Assembly: GCA_018399015.1 (NCBI GenBank)
Contig: CP073761.1
Coordinates: 930,001-994,000 of the forward strand
Length of the DNA: 64,000 nt
Direction of reading: 5' to 3'
Source: Cyanobium sp. M30B3
Lineage (GTDB): Bacteria > Cyanobacteriota > Cyanobacteriia > PCC-6307 > Cyanobiaceae
Part shown: one piece after another, positions 34,880 to 45,394 of the stretch
Layout of the letters: each line of letters begins with the position of its first letter
Numbering within the stretch: the first letter of the stretch is position 1
The notes under the pieces: generated by a model
Databases searched by the model: none
The model's input: only the letters and a program-made list of their open reading frames with translations
Told to the model about the DNA's origin: nothing
Position numbers and translations under genes: made by a program

Positions 34880-35061
34880 TGGGGAATCGCCAACGGTTGA
34901 CTCCGATCCTTTCCCCAGAAGCAGGCCATTGCCGCCCTGCGCCAGCAGCTGGCAGGTGAACGCAACCGCACTGCCAAGGACCTGCTTGCATCGAATGCGC
35001 CAGGAGCACCCAACGACCCCCTGGTCATGGGATAATCCAGGACGTGCAGTGGAGAATTCCA
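34880..35061. other. Intergenic stretch with a possible coding remnant
   Basis: A short stop-bounded frame at about 34918-35034 reads QKQAIAALRQQLAGERNRTA then KDLLASNAPGAPNDPLVMG. It looks protein-like but has no start codon and matches nothing I recognise. It probably is the tail of a gene lost when the neighbouring toxin-antitoxin module arrived. The rest should hold the promoter of the Xre-RES operon. Confidence 0.3.
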
Positions 35062-35655
35062 ATGGCCACGCGTCAACGAGCGCGACCGGCGGCATCGCCC
35101 TCACGGTCTTTCCCTTACGGCGCAGCAGGGTTGGATCCCGCGCTGATCGACGCCTTGGTGCTTGAGGTGTTCGACAACAAGGCTCTGCAGGCCCGGGTGC
35201 GTGGACTCAAGAAGGTGGAGCTCGCCAGCGTCTGGCAGCTCACAGAGGCAGCGCTGGCTCAGCAGAGCAGCCTTGGCAGCCAGCCTCTGGAGCCCATGAC
35301 CGTGCATCGCCGCCTGGCGGCTGGCCTGGCGGGTGAGTCGCTCCTTGTGTCGTCCTCGATGTTCCTGAACACCCTCAGCGATGCAGAGGGGTTCTTTGGG
35401 CTGAGCTTCAAGACCATCAAGGCCAGGCTGGGCCATCCGCTCGACACTGCCGCCAGTGAGAGAGCACTGCGTGCCGCGCGCGTCACGCTCACAGCGGCCG
35501 GCGTGCTGGGCAGCTTCGCTGCAGCAAGGGCGTATATGCACACGCCCAACTTTGCACTGGGTGGAGCCACCCCAGCCGAGCTCGTGAAGACAGGCGATGG
35601 TGAGCGGCTTGTGCTCAATGAATTGCACACCCAGGCAGAAGGCGGCCCCCTCTGA
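35062..35655 (+). CDS. Xre/MbcA/ParS-type antitoxin
   Basis: A 197-aa protein with the C-terminal toxin-binding domain of the MbcA/ParS/Xre family (DUF2384): YMHTPNFALGGATPAELVKT then GDGERLVLNEL. The middle part (LSDAEGFFGLSFKTIKARLG) is helix-turn-helix-like. It should neutralise the RES toxin encoded 8 bp downstream and autoregulate the operon. GC content is visibly lower than in flanking genes, suggesting horizontal acquisition. Confidence 0.82.
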   Translation: MATRQRARPAASPSRSFPYGAAGLDPALIDALVLEVFDNKALQARVRGLKKVELASVWQLTEAALAQQSSLGSQPLEPMTVHRRLAAGLAGESLLVSSSMFLNTLSDAEGFFGLSFKTIKARLGHPLDTAASERALRAARVTLTAAGVLGSFAAARAYMHTPNFALGGATPAELVKTGDGERLVLNELHTQAEGGPL

Positions 35656-35663
35656 GATTCGGG

Positions 35664-36161
35664 ATGTTGGTGTATCGCGCGAGTCGGCGCCCCAGAGAAT
35701 CCTTTGATCCCCTGGATTCACAGGCATCGGTGGCCCGCGACGGATGGCGCTTCAACGACAAGCGCTGCCCGATTCTCTATGCAGCGGAGGTTCAGTCACT
35801 GGCCATTCTGGAAGTCGTAAGTCGACCCGGCTGGCAGACCGTCCATGAACTCACGATCGCAGCCCTTGCGATTCCCGACGGAACGCTTGTGGACCTGGAT
35901 GATCTGGGTCTACTCCTTCCAACAAACTGGAACGTGCGCCCAGTTGGGCCGAATGCCCAGAGCATCGGACGAGAATTCCTCGCTGCCGTTGATCGTGCAT
36001 CTGCTGATGGCCAGCAAGTGTGTGGGCTGCGAGTGCCATCGGTGATCAGCACGACAGATCACAACGTGTTGTTGGATCCCCGCCAGGTCAGCCATTATTC
36101 GATTGATGACTGGGTGCGACTGCCCTTCCATTGGTTGGTGGACACAGCGACCAGCCTCTGA
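35664..36161 (+). CDS. RES-domain toxin (NAD+-degrading family)
   Basis: A 165-aa toxin of the RES family, whose studied members deplete NAD+. The three conserved residue positions appear: Arg in DGWRFNDKRCPILYAAEVQS, Glu in SLAILEVVSR, and Ser in VPSVISTTDHNVLLDP. It starts 8 bp after the antitoxin stop with GGGATG context. The gene appears intact. Lower GC than the neighbours supports transfer as a module. Confidence 0.85.
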   Translation: MLVYRASRRPRESFDPLDSQASVARDGWRFNDKRCPILYAAEVQSLAILEVVSRPGWQTVHELTIAALAIPDGTLVDLDDLGLLLPTNWNVRPVGPNAQSIGREFLAAVDRASADGQQVCGLRVPSVISTTDHNVLLDPRQVSHYSIDDWVRLPFHWLVDTATSL

Positions 36162-36185
36162 GAGCCACGGCCTTCGGGAGCTGGC

Positions 36186-36338
36186 CTACGACATCCAGGG
36201 ATTGCTGGCGCTGGGAGGGGCAACTAGGAAGCTGTTGCCCGAATAGCCGTGCAACACCACCTGGCCGTAGAACTGCTTGCTGGTGCGGGGGAAGACGGCG
36301 ATCGAGCACCAGCCCGTGGTGCCGGGGCTCTTGTAGAG
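36186..36338 (-). pseudogene. C-terminal remnant of an unidentified protein
   Basis: On the minus strand an open stretch reads LYKSPGTTGWCSIAVFPRTS, KQFYGQVVLHGYSGNSFLVA, PPSASNPWMS and then stops at 36186. It has normal amino-acid composition but no start; upstream in frame there is a TGA at about 36345. It is probably the 3' end of a gene truncated at the edge of the toxin-antitoxin insertion. The rest of the 36162-36354 gap shows nothing else. Confidence 0.4.
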
Positions 36339-36354
36339 GGCCCAGCATCAAGGC

Positions 36355-36594
36355 TCACCAATAGGGATCACTCGCCAGCTCCACCGACAGCGCACTTTTT
36401 GGGGGCACCGTGGCGATGCAGGTGCGCACAACCTTGCCGTTCACCTCAATCTCGCAGGCGCCGCAGCTGCCGCCCAGGCAGCCTGTGGGGATCGCAAAAC
36501 CGGCTGCCTGGGCCGCCGCCAGCCAGGAGCTTCCTGGCGCTGCCGTGGTGCGGTTGCCGTTCGGCCAGTGGATGGCTACGGGTTCACGGCCCAT
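36355..36594 (-). CDS. [2Fe-2S] ferredoxin-type protein
   Basis: A 79-aa protein with a plant-type cluster-binding pattern: the cysteines of CLGGSCGACEIEVNGK (CX4CX2C) and the later Cys in VVRTCIA. It is shorter than photosynthetic ferredoxin (about 97 aa) and lacks its acidic N-terminal part, so a specialised electron-transfer role is more likely. It lies 4 bp downstream of cobQ on the same strand, with a start at 36594. Confidence 0.8.
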   Translation of the reverse strand: MGREPVAIHWPNGNRTTAAPGSSWLAAAQAAGFAIPTGCLGGSCGACEIEVNGKVVRTCIATVPPKSALSVELASDPYW

Positions 36595-36598
36595 GGGT

Positions 36599-38086
36599 TC
36601 AGGGGTTGAGGAGGGGGTTGAGGTTCACGTGCCGCTCGAAGGCGTCGGCCAGGCGGTCGAGCAGGGCGTCGCGTTGGCGGCTGTGGTGGGGCTGGGCCTC
36701 GCTCAGGGGCGGCAGCTGGCGGCGGCGGCGCAGCTGGTTGAGCCAGCGCCGCCGCCAGGGTCCATTCTCGAACACCCCGTGCAGATAGGTGCCGGCCACC
36801 AGTCCGCCCCGCTCGCCGCTGGCCCGCACCCAGCCCAGTCCGGCATCGGTGCAGAGCGGTTGGCAGGGCTCCAGGGCCACGCTCTGGCCCCGGTGCAGCT
36901 CGAAGGCCTCCAGCTCCAGCTGCTCCTGCCCGGCGGGCCAGAGGGCGGCGCTGCGGCGTTGGCGCAGGGCCTTGGCCTGGCCGAACACGGTGCGCAGCGG
37001 CAGCAGGTTCAGCCCGGCCCGGCTGCCCGCGGCCCCCTCCAGCCCCTCGGGGTCGCTGAGCTCCCGGCCCAGCAGCTGCAGCCCGCCGCAGACGCCGAAC
37101 ACCTGGCCGCCGCCTGCCACATAGGTGCGCAGGGCTTCCCCCAGGCCGCTGGCCTCCAGGGCCGCCAGATCGCCCAGGGTCTGCTTGCTGCCGGGTACCA
37201 CCACCGCATCGGGGGCCCCCAGCTCCTCGCCGGGCTGCAGCCAGCGCAGCTGCACCGAGGGTTCGGCCTCCAGCGGGTCGAGGTCGGAGAAATTGCTCAG
37301 CGAGGGCAGCCGCAGCACGGCGATCTCCAGCTCGGCGCCGCGCTTGCGGCCGCGGCGCTCCAGCAGGTCGAGGGAGTCCTCCGGCGGAAACAGCTCGTCC
37401 AGCCAGGGCATCACCCCCAGCACCGGCACGCCGGTGTGGGTCTCCAGCCAGCTCCGCCCCCCATCGAACAGCTCGCGGCGGCCGCGGAAGCGGTTGATCA
37501 GCAGGCCGCCGATCAACGGTCGCTCCACCGGCCGCAGCAGGGCCAGGGTGCCCACCAGCTGGGCGAACACGCCGCCGCGCTCGATGTCGGCCACCAGGAT
37601 GCAGCGGGCGCGCAGATACTGGGCCAGGCGCAGGTTGGTGAGGTCGCGGGGCTGCAGGTTCACCTCCACCGGGCTGCCCGCCCCCTCCAGCACCAGCCTG
37701 CCTTCGGGGTGGGCTGCCTGCAGCTCAGCCAGCCCGGCGCGGATCGCCGCCCAGCCGGGGCGGAACCAGTCGCGGTAGTAGTGCTCGGCCCGGGCCCGGC
37801 CGGCGCTGCGGCCCAGGTGGATCACCTCACTGGTGCTGTCCCCCTGGGGCTTGAGCAGCACCGGATTCATGGCGCACTGGGGCTCCAGACCCGCCGCCCA
37901 GGCCTGCAGGGCCTGGGAGTAGGCCATCTCGCCGCCGGCCTGATCCACCCAGGCGTTGTTGCTCATGTTCTGCCCCTTGAAGGGCAGCGGCGTTTCACCG
38001 CGGCGGCGCAGCACCCGGCAGAGCGCAGCGGTCATCAGCGACTTGCCGGCACCGCTGCTGGTGCCCAGCACCATCAGGGGTCTCAC
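36599..38086 (-). CDS. cobQ: Cobyric acid synthase
   Basis: A 495-aa enzyme that amidates cobyrinic acid a,c-diamide in corrin synthesis. The N-terminal synthetase domain begins [20 protein letters not shown] with [20 protein letters not shown]. The C-terminal glutaminase domain contains [16 protein letters not shown] with the nucleophilic Cys, and [11 protein letters not shown] with His. The GTG at 38086 overlaps the upstream stop as GTGA, which supports it as the start; ATG 38074 is the alternative. Confidence 0.95.
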   Translation of the reverse strand: MRPLMVLGTSSGAGKSLMTAALCRVLRRRGETPLPFKGQNMSNNAWVDQAGGEMAYSQALQAWAAGLEPQCAMNPVLLKPQGDSTSEVIHLGRSAGRARAEHYYRDWFRPGWAAIRAGLAELQAAHPEGRLVLEGAGSPVEVNLQPRDLTNLRLAQYLRARCILVADIERGGVFAQLVGTLALLRPVERPLIGGLLINRFRGRRELFDGGRSWLETHTGVPVLGVMPWLDELFPPEDSLDLLERRGRKRGAELEIAVLRLPSLSNFSDLDPLEAEPSVQLRWLQPGEELGAPDAVVVPGSKQTLGDLAALEASGLGEALRTYVAGGGQVFGVCGGLQLLGRELSDPEGLEGAAGSRAGLNLLPLRTVFGQAKALRQRRSAALWPAGQEQLELEAFELHRGQSVALEPCQPLCTDAGLGWVRASGERGGLVAGTYLHGVFENGPWRRRWLNQLRRRRQLPPLSEAQPHHSRQRDALLDRLADAFERHVNLNPLLNP

Positions 38087-38475
38087 AGGCGCGGGCGGCT
38101 GCGGCGCAGCTGGTGGCTGATGCGTTCGGCCAGGGGCGCCCGCGGAATCTCGCCGGGCCACTGCAGCAGCAGCTCCCGGCCCATCGGCGTCAGCCGCACC
38201 CGCTCGGTGAGGCCCTGGCCATCCACCTCGCGGCGCAGCACGCCCAGACGGATCAGCCAGATGAAGTGGGCCTCCACCCGCTCGGGACCCATCCGTCCCC
38301 AGCAGAGGCCGGGGGCCTCCGGCAGGCGGCAGAACTCCCGGCTGCCGATCGGCTGCTCCCTCACCCGGGCGTAGAAGCCGCGGCGGAAGGGCAGGCAGCG
38401 CATGGCCTGGCCGGCCCGGCTCCAGGAGCGGGGCTCGTAGGTGGGCTGGGCGATCACGCCCCGCTGGTCTTGCAT
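38083..38475 (-). CDS. Conserved cyanobacterial protein (Npun_F0494-like)
   Basis: A 130-aa protein with a winged-helix-like C-terminal half ([40 protein letters not shown]). I tentatively place it in the Npun_F0494 family of unknown function. It could be a DNA-binding protein. Its stop overlaps the cobQ GTG start, so it is coupled to corrin synthesis. It is divergent from maf. Confidence 0.6.
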   Translation of the reverse strand: MQDQRGVIAQPTYEPRSWSRAGQAMRCLPFRRGFYARVREQPIGSREFCRLPEAPGLCWGRMGPERVEAHFIWLIRLGVLRREVDGQGLTERVRLTPMGRELLLQWPGEIPRAPLAERISHQLRRSRPRL

Positions 38476-38504
38476 GGGCCCATTCTCGCCTCGCCGCCGC
38501 TGCC

Positions 38505-39077
38505 ATGTTGGTGCTCGCCTCCGCCTCCCCCGCCCGCCGCCGGCTGCTGGAACAGGCGGGAATCGCCCACCGGGTGCGGGTGAGCGGCGTGGATGAAGCG
38601 GCCATCCACGACCCGGATCCGCTCCAGCTGGTGCAGCGCCTGGCGGCGGCGAAGGCCGAAGCAGTGGCAGCTGCCGGGGCCGAGGCCATGCCCGTCCTGG
38701 GCTGCGACTCCCTGCTGGAGGTGGATGGGGAGGTTTACGGCAAGCCCCGCGACCGCGAGCAGGCCATTGAGCGCTGGCTGCGCATGGCCGGTGGCCGGGG
38801 TGTGCTGCACACCGGCCACTGTCTGCTGCCAGGTGCGTTGCCGGGCCGGACGCAACCCCGCCTGGCCGTGGTGAGCACAGGGCTGGTGTTCGCTGCGGTA
38901 GACCGGCCGGCCATCGAGGCCTATGTGGACAGCGGTGAACCGCTGCAATGTGCCGGCGGATTTGCCCTCGAGGGCCGCGGGGGCCTGCTGGTGGAGCGGA
39001 TCGAGGGCTGTTTCAGCAATGTGATCGGCCTGAGCCTGCCGCTGCTGCGGCGCTGGCTCAGTTGCGACCGCCCGTGA
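38505..39077 (+). CDS. maf: Maf family nucleotide pyrophosphatase
   Basis: A 190-aa house-cleaning enzyme that hydrolyses non-canonical or modified NTPs. Motifs are [40 protein letters not shown], and [20 protein letters not shown] with [11 protein letters not shown]. The last 20 bp overlap the end of the convergent YcgJ-like gene. Confidence 0.93.
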   Translation: MLVLASASPARRRLLEQAGIAHRVRVSGVDEAAIHDPDPLQLVQRLAAAKAEAVAAAGAEAMPVLGCDSLLEVDGEVYGKPRDREQAIERWLRMAGGRGVLHTGHCLLPGALPGRTQPRLAVVSTGLVFAAVDRPAIEAYVDSGEPLQCAGGFALEGRGGLLVERIEGCFSNVIGLSLPLLRRWLSCDRP

Positions 39078-39822
39078 ACAGATCGTTGATCACGTCGTTG
39101 CTGTTGCGGGGTTGCGGCCGCTGGGGATTGAGCAGATTGTGCTGGCGGGTGGCCACCAGCTTGATGTCACTCCAGCGGAACACACCCGTGTAGCCGTGGT
39201 TGATGAACTGAACCGGCCAGGTGCCGGTGGCATCCTCCAGAACGAACGTGGATCCGGACCGCTTGAACAGGTACTTGCGGCCATCGTTGGTGGTGACCGA
39301 GTAGCGCCGCACATCTCCACCGTCGCGACTCACCAGCCGCAGCTCGCAGGTGCCGTCATAGATGCTGCGGCCGCGCTGGGTGAGGCTGCACAGTCCAACG
39401 GATTTGGTCACGTTGGATTGGCCCTGCAGAGCAGGACTGTTCGGGTAAAACTCACGGGTGAGTCGCTCATCGAGCCGATCACGCCTGTTGCTGGTCCAGC
39501 AAGCGGACTGGGCCACGCTGCAGAAGACACCGTTGCTGAGGATGAATTCGCTGGCAACGGGCCTGCCGCTGAGGTTGGCTGTCAGTCGCATGGCGGCGGC
39601 ATTGCCCAGGTACTGCCTGGTCAGGCCGATCGACGGACCTTGCCGGTCAAAGCAGATCGCCGCTGAACGATCACAGATCACGCCTGGAGCCACCCGTCCG
39701 ATGCCCCCCTGCCACTGGGCCTGGACGGGACTGGTGTGGCCTGCAAGCACGGCACCCGCCAGCAATGCGATGCCCACCAGGCTGCCGGTTGGTCGCATAA
39801 CGGCTTGCAGAGAGCGAAACAT
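39058..39822 (-). CDS. Secreted YcgJ-like protein
   Basis: A 254-aa exported protein. The signal peptide is [20 protein letters not shown] then [15 protein letters not shown]. The mature N-terminus, [40 protein letters not shown] with paired cysteines, resembles the YcgJ family. The C-terminal half ([35 protein letters not shown]) is less familiar. GC is lower than in neighbours, suggesting acquisition. The function is unknown. Confidence 0.55.
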   Translation of the reverse strand: MFRSLQAVMRPTGSLVGIALLAGAVLAGHTSPVQAQWQGGIGRVAPGVICDRSAAICFDRQGPSIGLTRQYLGNAAAMRLTANLSGRPVASEFILSNGVFCSVAQSACWTSNRRDRLDERLTREFYPNSPALQGQSNVTKSVGLCSLTQRGRSIYDGTCELRLVSRDGGDVRRYSVTTNDGRKYLFKRSGSTFVLEDATGTWPVQFINHGYTGVFRWSDIKLVATRQHNLLNPQRPQPRNSNDVINDLFTGGRN

Positions 39823-39941
39823 CTGGGCTCCATCACATGGGCCAAACCTAGAAGCCCCATCGATCGCTGTCATCACCAGCACTACGGGCTTTGACGTTGC
39901 CACCTCCGGCCAACCGCCACACCCAACCCAACGCAAACCAC

Positions 39942-39967
39942 AAAAAAGCCCTCGCCGAAGCGAGGGC
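39942..39967 (-). terminator. Rho-independent terminator of the psbD-psbC operon
   Basis: On the minus strand GCCCTCGC-TTCG-GCGAGGGC forms an 8-bp perfect stem with a stable TTCG loop, followed by six T (plus-strand A-run 39942-39947). It lies 35 bp past the psbC stop at 40003. Confidence 0.92.
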
Positions 39968-40002
39968 TCCATCACGGGTCCACAGGGTGGACTGGTGACC
40001 GA

Positions 40003-41391
40003 TCAGTCGAGATCGGGCATGGCCAGGGTGGGCTCGGCCTGACGGTCGATGCCCTTCTCAAATCCGGCGGCGGCAGCGCGGGCCCGGCCGGCGTGCCAGA
40101 GGTGGCCCACCAGGAAGAAGAAGGCCAGCACGAACTGGGTCGCGGCCAGCCACTGGCGGATGTTCACGAAGTTCACCGAGTTGGGCTCGGTGATGATGCC
40201 GCCCACCGAATTCAGGGAGGCGTTGGGGGCGTGGGTCATGTATTCAGCCGCGCGGCGCACTTGCCAGGGCTGAATGTCGTTCTGGAGCTTGTCGAGGCTC
40301 AGGCCATTGGGGCCGCGCAGCGGCTCCAGCCAGGGGCCACGGAAGTCCCAGAAGCGCATGGTTTCACCGCCGAAGATGATCTCACCGGTGGGGGAGCGCA
40401 TAAGGTACTTGCCCAGGCCGGTGGGGCCCATGGCCGAACCGATGTTGGCGCCGAGACGCTGGTCGCGCACCAGGAAGGTGAAGCTCTGGGCCTGGGAGGA
40501 TTCGGCGTTGGTGGGGCCGTAGAACTCCGAGGGATAGGCGGTGTTGTTGAACCAGATGTAGGCCGAGGCGATGAAGCTCATCAGGCTGAGCGCACCCAGG
40601 CTGTAGCTGAGATAGGCCTCACCGTTCCAGATGAAGGCGCGGCGCACCCAGCCGAAGGGCTTGGTGATCACGTGCCAGATGCCACCGAAGATGCAGATCA
40701 GGCCCACCCAGATGTGACCACCGATGATGTCCTCCATGGAGTTCACACCGATGATCCAGCCCTCGCCGCCGAACGGGGCCCGGCCCAGATAGCCGAAGAT
40801 CACGCCCGGATTCAGGGTTGGATTGGTGATCAGGCGCACATCGCCGCCACCGGGAGCCCAGGTGTCGTAAACGCCGCCAAAGAACATGGCCTTGAACACC
40901 AGCAGCAGGGCGCCAACGCCGAGGAGAATCAGGTGATACCCAATGATGTTGGTCATCTGATTCTTGTCGCGCCAGTCCTGGGAGAAGAACGAGGAGTAGT
41001 TCTCCAGGATCTCGGGGCCGCGCAGGGCGTGATACAGACCGCCCAGGCCGAGCACGGCCGAGCTGATCAGGTGCAGCACACCCACCACAAAGAACGGATA
41101 GAGGTTCACCACCTCACCGCCGGGACCCACGCCGTAGCCCAGGGTGGCCACGTGGGGCATGCAGATCAGGCCCTGCTCGTACATGGGCTTGTCGAAGGTG
41201 AAGTGGCTCACCTCGAACAGCATCATGGCGCCGGCCCAGAACACCATCAGACCGGCGTGGGCGACGTGGGCGCCGAGCAGGCGACCGGAGAGGTTGATCA
41301 GGCGGGCGTTACCGGCCCACCAGGCGTAACCGGTGGAGTCGAGGTCCTTGCCCCCGACACTCACCAGCCCGGAATTAAAGGGCGTTTCCAC
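40003..41391 (-). CDS. psbC: Photosystem II CP43 chlorophyll-binding protein
   Basis: A 462-aa inner antenna protein of photosystem II with six membrane helices. Recognisable stretches are [60 protein letters not shown] and the large lumenal loop with [23 protein letters not shown] at 41391 ([20 protein letters not shown]) is used, overlapping psbD by 17 bp, the conserved cyanobacterial arrangement. The in-frame extension upstream lies in psbD and is not translated. Confidence 0.97.
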   Translation of the reverse strand: METPFNSGLVSVGGKDLDSTGYAWWAGNARLINLSGRLLGAHVAHAGLMVFWAGAMMLFEVSHFTFDKPMYEQGLICMPHVATLGYGVGPGGEVVNLYPFFVVGVLHLISSAVLGLGGLYHALRGPEILENYSSFFSQDWRDKNQMTNIIGYHLILLGVGALLLVFKAMFFGGVYDTWAPGGGDVRLITNPTLNPGVIFGYLGRAPFGGEGWIIGVNSMEDIIGGHIWVGLICIFGGIWHVITKPFGWVRRAFIWNGEAYLSYSLGALSLMSFIASAYIWFNNTAYPSEFYGPTNAESSQAQSFTFLVRDQRLGANIGSAMGPTGLGKYLMRSPTGEIIFGGETMRFWDFRGPWLEPLRGPNGLSLDKLQNDIQPWQVRRAAEYMTHAPNASLNSVGGIITEPNSVNFVNIRQWLAATQFVLAFFFLVGHLWHAGRARAAAAGFEKGIDRQAEPTLAMPDLD

Positions 41392-42430
41392 GGGGCAGTA
41401 CCTCTTCAGGGAAGACGAAGTTTTCGTGCGGCTGGTCAGCCGGTGCCATCCAGGCACGCAGACCTTCATTCAGAAGGATGTTCTTGGTGTAGAAGGTCTC
41501 GAACTCGGGGTCCTCAGCGGCGCGGATCTCCTGCGACACGAAGTCGTAGGCGCGCAGGTTGAGGGCCAGACCGATGATGCCGATGCTGCTGGTCCACAGA
41601 CCCATCACCGGCACGAACAGCATGAAGAAGTGCAGCCAGCGCTTGTTGGAGAAGGCGATCCCGAAGATCTGGCTCCAGAAGCGGTTGGCGGTGACCATCG
41701 AATAGGTCTCTTCTTCCTGGGTGGGCTCGAACGCCTTGAAGGTGTTCGACTGCTCGCCGTCCTCAAACAGGGTGTTCTCCACCGTGGCGCCGTGGATGGC
41801 GCAGAGCAGGGCACCGCCCAGGATCCCGGCCACGCCCATCATGTGGAAGGGGTTGAGGGTCCAGTTGTGGAAGCCCTGCAGGAACAGCAGGAAGCGGAAG
41901 ATGGCGGCCACGCCGAAGCTGGGGGCAAAGAACCAGCTGCTCTGGCCCAGCGGGTACATCAGGAAGACACTGACGAACACCGCGATCGGGCCGGAGAAGG
42001 CGATGGCGTTGTAAGGGCGGATGCCCACCAGGCGAGCGATCTCGAACTGACGCAGCATGAAGCCGATCAGGGCGAAGGCGCCGTGCAGGGCCACGAAGGG
42101 CCAGAGGCCGCCCAGCTGGACCCAGCGCACGAAGTCGCCCTGGGCCTCGGGGCCCCAGAGCAGCAGCAGGCTGTGGCCCATGGCGTCAGCGGGGGTGCTG
42201 ACGGCGGCGGTGAGGAAATTGCAGCCCTCCAGGTAGGAGCTGGCAATGCCGTGGGTGTACCAGGAGGTGGCGAAGGTGGTGCCGGTGAGCCAGCCGCCCA
42301 GCGCCAGATAGGCGGTGGGGAACAGCAGCAGACCGGACCAGCCGACAAAAACGAAGCGGTCGCGCTTGAGCCAGTCGTCGAGGACGTCGAACCATCCCCG
42401 CTGGGGCAAGCGCCCTGCAGCGATCGTCAT
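41375..42430 (-). CDS. psbD: Photosystem II D2 reaction-centre protein
   Basis: A 351-aa protein, the usual D2 length. It binds P680, pheophytin, plastoquinone QA and non-haem iron. Stretches are [80 protein letters not shown] and [16 protein letters not shown] at the end. The pair psbD-psbC is transcribed from the region at 42431-42615. Many cyanobacteria have a second psbD copy; only this one is in the window. Confidence 0.97.
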   Translation of the reverse strand: MTIAAGRLPQRGWFDVLDDWLKRDRFVFVGWSGLLLFPTAYLALGGWLTGTTFATSWYTHGIASSYLEGCNFLTAAVSTPADAMGHSLLLLWGPEAQGDFVRWVQLGGLWPFVALHGAFALIGFMLRQFEIARLVGIRPYNAIAFSGPIAVFVSVFLMYPLGQSSWFFAPSFGVAAIFRFLLFLQGFHNWTLNPFHMMGVAGILGGALLCAIHGATVENTLFEDGEQSNTFKAFEPTQEEETYSMVTANRFWSQIFGIAFSNKRWLHFFMLFVPVMGLWTSSIGIIGLALNLRAYDFVSQEIRAAEDPEFETFYTKNILLNEGLRAWMAPADQPHENFVFPEEVLPRGNAL

Positions 42431-42615
42431 GGAAGGAGCGGGATACCGGGCGATGGTAACAACGTTTCCAGGCAGCGCGAGGCGCTTCGCAACGGGCTGA
42501 AATCCCTTGTCTGATCTTGTTTTTTGCACCCCCGCGGCCCCTTTGGGCCCGCCGCTGCCGCCCGATCTGCGGTCGCCGGGCGCCAAGATGGCGCTTCCCC
42601 GTTTTCAGGAGCTGG
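42431..42615. promoter_or_regulatory. Shared upstream region of psbD (minus) and ycf4 (plus)
   Basis: This 185-bp gap between divergent photosynthesis genes must hold both promoters. A short AT-richer patch (TTGTCTGATCTTGTTTTTTG at about 42508-42527) stands out from the GC-rich background. I cannot identify -10/-35 boxes with confidence. No strong Shine-Dalgarno precedes the psbD ATG. Confidence 0.35.
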
Positions 42616-43158
42616 ATGCCCCCGTCCGACGACCTGCTGGAGCAGCCGGTGCTCGGCTCGCGCCGCCCCTCCAACCTGCTTGTGGCCTTGATGGTGAGCG
42701 TGGGTGGCGTGGGTTTTCTGCTCACCAGCCTGTCCAGCTATCTGCACCGCGACCTGCTGCCGGTGGGCCACCCCGCCGAGCTCGACTGGGTGCCCCAGGG
42801 CCTGGTGATGGGCCTGTACGGCATCGCCGCCCTGTTGCTGTCCGCCTATCTGTGGGCGGTGATCGGCATCGATGTGGGCAGCGGCAGCAACCGCTTCGAC
42901 CGCGCTGCCGGCCAGGCCACCATCTCCCGGCGCGGCTTCCGCCAGCGCATCGACGTGGCCATCCCCCTGCGGGACATCCAGGCCGTGAAGGTGGAGGTGC
43001 GCGACGGCCTCAACCCCCGCCGCCGGCTGGCCCTCAAGCTGCAGGGCCGGCGTGACCTGCCGCTCACCCGGGTGGGCGAGCCCATGCCCCTGGCCGATCT
43101 GGAGCTCTCCGGTGCCCAGCTGGCCCGCTTCCTGGGCGTGCCCCTGGAGGGCGTATGA
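42616..43158 (+). CDS. ycf4: Photosystem I assembly protein Ycf4
   Basis: A 180-aa thylakoid protein, normal Ycf4 length, with two membrane helices near the N-terminus ([20 protein letters not shown] and [20 protein letters not shown]), then [20 protein letters not shown] and [15 protein letters not shown]. The start [20 protein letters not shown] matches the family. Its stop overlaps the cyclophilin start by 4 bp. Confidence 0.93.
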   Translation: MPPSDDLLEQPVLGSRRPSNLLVALMVSVGGVGFLLTSLSSYLHRDLLPVGHPAELDWVPQGLVMGLYGIAALLLSAYLWAVIGIDVGSGSNRFDRAAGQATISRRGFRQRIDVAIPLRDIQAVKVEVRDGLNPRRRLALKLQGRRDLPLTRVGEPMPLADLELSGAQLARFLGVPLEGV

Positions 43159-43877
43159 GCCGGGCTCTCTGGCTGCGCTCCCTCCTGCTGGGCGGCCTCT
43201 GCCTGGTGGCCAGCGGTGTGATCAGCGGCTGCGCCGCCGAGGGCAACGCCGCCCGGCCGGTGGGCTGCGCCACCGCCAGCACCCCGTGTCTCAGCGGCAG
43301 CGCCACCGTGGCGATGCAGACCAGCAAGGGGGAGGTGCGCTTTCAGCTCGACGGCGCCGCCGCCCCCCTCACCGCCGGAAACTTCGTGGATCTGGTGCAG
43401 AAGGGGGCCTACAACGGCACGGCGTTTCACCGGGTGGTGCGCCAGCCCTCGCCCTTCGTGGTGCAGGGGGGAGACCCACTCAGCGCCAACCCCATGACCC
43501 CCACCAGCCAGTACGGCCAGGGCAGTTTCATCGAGAACGGCGAGGCGCGGCTGATCCCCCTGGAGCTCCGGCTCAAGCAGGAGCAGGCCCCCAGCTACGG
43601 CCGCGAACTCACAGCCCCGACCATCAGCCGCCAGCTGGCCCTGGTGCACCAGCGCGGCGCCCTGGCCATGGCCCGCTCGGCCGATCCCAATTCGGCCAGC
43701 GCCCAGTTCTACGTGGCCCTGCAGGCCCTGCCCGAGCTGGATGGCCGCTACGCCGTGTTCGGACGGGTGAGTGAGGGGATGGAGGTGGTCGACCGCATCG
43801 AGCAGGGTGACCGGATCATCCGCGCCACCGTGGTGGAGGGCGGCAAGCTGGTGAAGGGCGGAGCCGGGGCGAGCTAG
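43155..43877 (+). CDS. Cyclophilin-type peptidyl-prolyl isomerase, putative lipoprotein
   Basis: A 240-aa protein. The N-terminus ([20 protein letters not shown]) has a lipobox with Cys at position 26, suggesting a lipid-anchored protein. The cyclophilin domain follows: [80 protein letters not shown]. An insertion ([20 protein letters not shown]) is usual in cyanobacterial homologues. It is coupled to ycf4 by ATGA and may help fold thylakoid or periplasmic proteins. Confidence 0.9.
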   Translation: MSRALWLRSLLLGGLCLVASGVISGCAAEGNAARPVGCATASTPCLSGSATVAMQTSKGEVRFQLDGAAAPLTAGNFVDLVQKGAYNGTAFHRVVRQPSPFVVQGGDPLSANPMTPTSQYGQGSFIENGEARLIPLELRLKQEQAPSYGRELTAPTISRQLALVHQRGALAMARSADPNSASAQFYVALQALPELDGRYAVFGRVSEGMEVVDRIEQGDRIIRATVVEGGKLVKGGAGAS

Positions 43878-44404
43878 GCGGGCACCCGCTTGTCGGAGGA
43901 GGTGACTTTCAGCCAGGCGGTGTTGACGCCGGAGGCCCGCTCCAGGGCCACCCGGCCGGTGCGGGCGATCTCCAGGATTCCGTAGGGCTCCATCACCTGT
44001 TCCAGGGCCACGAGTTTGCCGGGATCGCCCACCACCTCCAGGGTGAGGGCCTCGTCGGCCACGTCCACCACCTTGGCGCGGAACACCTGCACCAGTTCGA
44101 GGATCTCGCTGCGCTGGCGGGGCGGGGCGGCCACCTTGAGCAGCATCAGTTCGCGCTCCACGGCGGGAATGGTGGAGAGGTCGATCACACCGAGCACGTT
44201 CACCAGCTTGTCGAGCTGCTTGGTCATCTGCTCGAGGGTGCGGTCGTCGCCCTCCACCACCATCGTGAGCCGCGAGACACCGTTCTTTTCCGCCGGCCCC
44301 ACGGCCAGGCTCTCGATGTTGAAGCCCCGCCGGGCGAACAGGCCGGCGATGCGGCTGAGCGCCCCGGATTCGTCTTCCAACAGCACCGAGAGGGTGTGCT
44401 TCAT
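43874..44404 (-). CDS. ilvN: Acetolactate synthase small subunit
   Basis: A 176-aa regulatory subunit of branched-chain amino acid synthesis. The N-terminal ACT domain is [37 protein letters not shown]; then [20 protein letters not shown] and the C-terminal domain [37 protein letters not shown]. It mediates valine feedback. It is convergent with the cyclophilin gene (4-bp overlap). Confidence 0.95.
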   Translation of the reverse strand: MKHTLSVLLEDESGALSRIAGLFARRGFNIESLAVGPAEKNGVSRLTMVVEGDDRTLEQMTKQLDKLVNVLGVIDLSTIPAVERELMLLKVAAPPRQRSEILELVQVFRAKVVDVADEALTLEVVGDPGKLVALEQVMEPYGILEIARTGRVALERASGVNTAWLKVTSSDKRVPA

Positions 44405-44440
44405 GGCTGGGGACGGTCCGGGAGGGGCGATCCAGCCAAA

Positions 44441-45394
44441 TTACCGGGCCAGCGATGGGGTCTGGCCTGGGGGCAGCTGAGCCAGCCACTGCAGCAGGGT
44501 GCTGTTGAAGGCATCGGCGTCCTCGTCGTGGGGGCAGTGGCCGCAGCGCTCCAGCACCTGCAGGGGCAACCCGGGCCGGTGGCTGAGGGCCTGCTGGGCC
44601 ACCCGCAGGGGAACCAGTTGGTCGCGACCTCCCCAGATCAGCAGCAGCGGCCGTTGCAGCCGCCGCAGCAGGGCCGGTGCCGTGGCGCCGTGGGGACGCA
44701 GCGCCATGGCGATGCTCATCGCCCGCAGGGCCCGGACTGCGCCCGGACGCCGGGCGGGCCGGGCGATCAGCCGGTGCAGTTCCTGATCGCCGATCACAGG
44801 GGTGGCATAGGCGCTCTGGATGCCCAGGTCGAGCAGGGGGGAGTGGGCCAGCAGCGGCACCAGCAGCTCCAGGGGCAACAGCCGGCAGAGCAGCCATACC
44901 AGCCAGCGCTTCAGGCGCCGCCGCAGGGGGCCGCGGCGTGGAGCCTGCCCCTTCCGATCCATCAGCAGGGTGGGATCGGGCAGGGGGGCCGCCACCACGG
45001 CCCGCACCCAGCGGGGAAAGAACACGGCGCAGCTCAGGGCCACCAGACCCCCCAGGGAGTGGCCCACCAGCACCGCCGGGCGGCCCACCACCTGGGCCAG
45101 AAAGTCCTGCAGCTGCCGCGCCCACAGACGGTTGTCCAGCCGCAGGGCCGGCTGACTGGAGGCACCGAAACCGATCAGGTCGACGCCGTACACACACCAT
45201 CCGGCCGCCGCCAGCACGGCCGCATTGCGGCGCCAGTGGCCGCTGGCCGCCCCGAAGCCATGCACCAGCAACAGGGGAGGGTGGCGGGGGTCGCCGAGCC
45301 GGCGCCAGTGGCAGCTCTGGCCGCGCCAGATCCACTGGCTGTGGCGGCCCCAGCCGGCACTCGCCTTGCCAGGCTGGCGGTGGCTGCTGTGCAA
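44441..45394 (-). CDS. Alpha/beta hydrolase
   Basis: A 317-aa hydrolase: LLLVHGFGAASGHWRRNAAV (oxyanion loop), YGVDLIGFGASSQPA, nucleophile elbow LVGHSLGGLVALSCAVFF, LLIWGGRDQLVPLRVAQQAL (acid) and LERCGHCPHDEDADAFNS (His). The cyanobacterial subgroup is often annotated as chloroplast-type alpha/beta hydrolase; the substrate is unknown. TTG 45394 is chosen because GGAGA lies about 6 bases upstream and no ATG or GTG fits. Its start overlaps the divergent trm1 start. Confidence 0.82.
   Translation of the reverse strand: MHSSHRQPGKASAGWGRHSQWIWRGQSCHWRRLGDPRHPPLLLVHGFGAASGHWRRNAAVLAAAGWCVYGVDLIGFGASSQPALRLDNRLWARQLQDFLAQVVGRPAVLVGHSLGGLVALSCAVFFPRWVRAVVAAPLPDPTLLMDRKGQAPRRGPLRRRLKRWLVWLLCRLLPLELLVPLLAHSPLLDLGIQSAYATPVIGDQELHRLIARPARRPGAVRALRAMSIAMALRPHGATAPALLRRLQRPLLLIWGGRDQLVPLRVAQQALSHRPGLPLQVLERCGHCPHDEDADAFNSTLLQWLAQLPPGQTPSLAR

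Noticed and set aside
41392-41469. Longer psbC start in the open frame extending to 41469
   Set aside because: That segment is the 3' part of psbD in another frame. The GTG at 41391 matches the known cyanobacterial psbC start.
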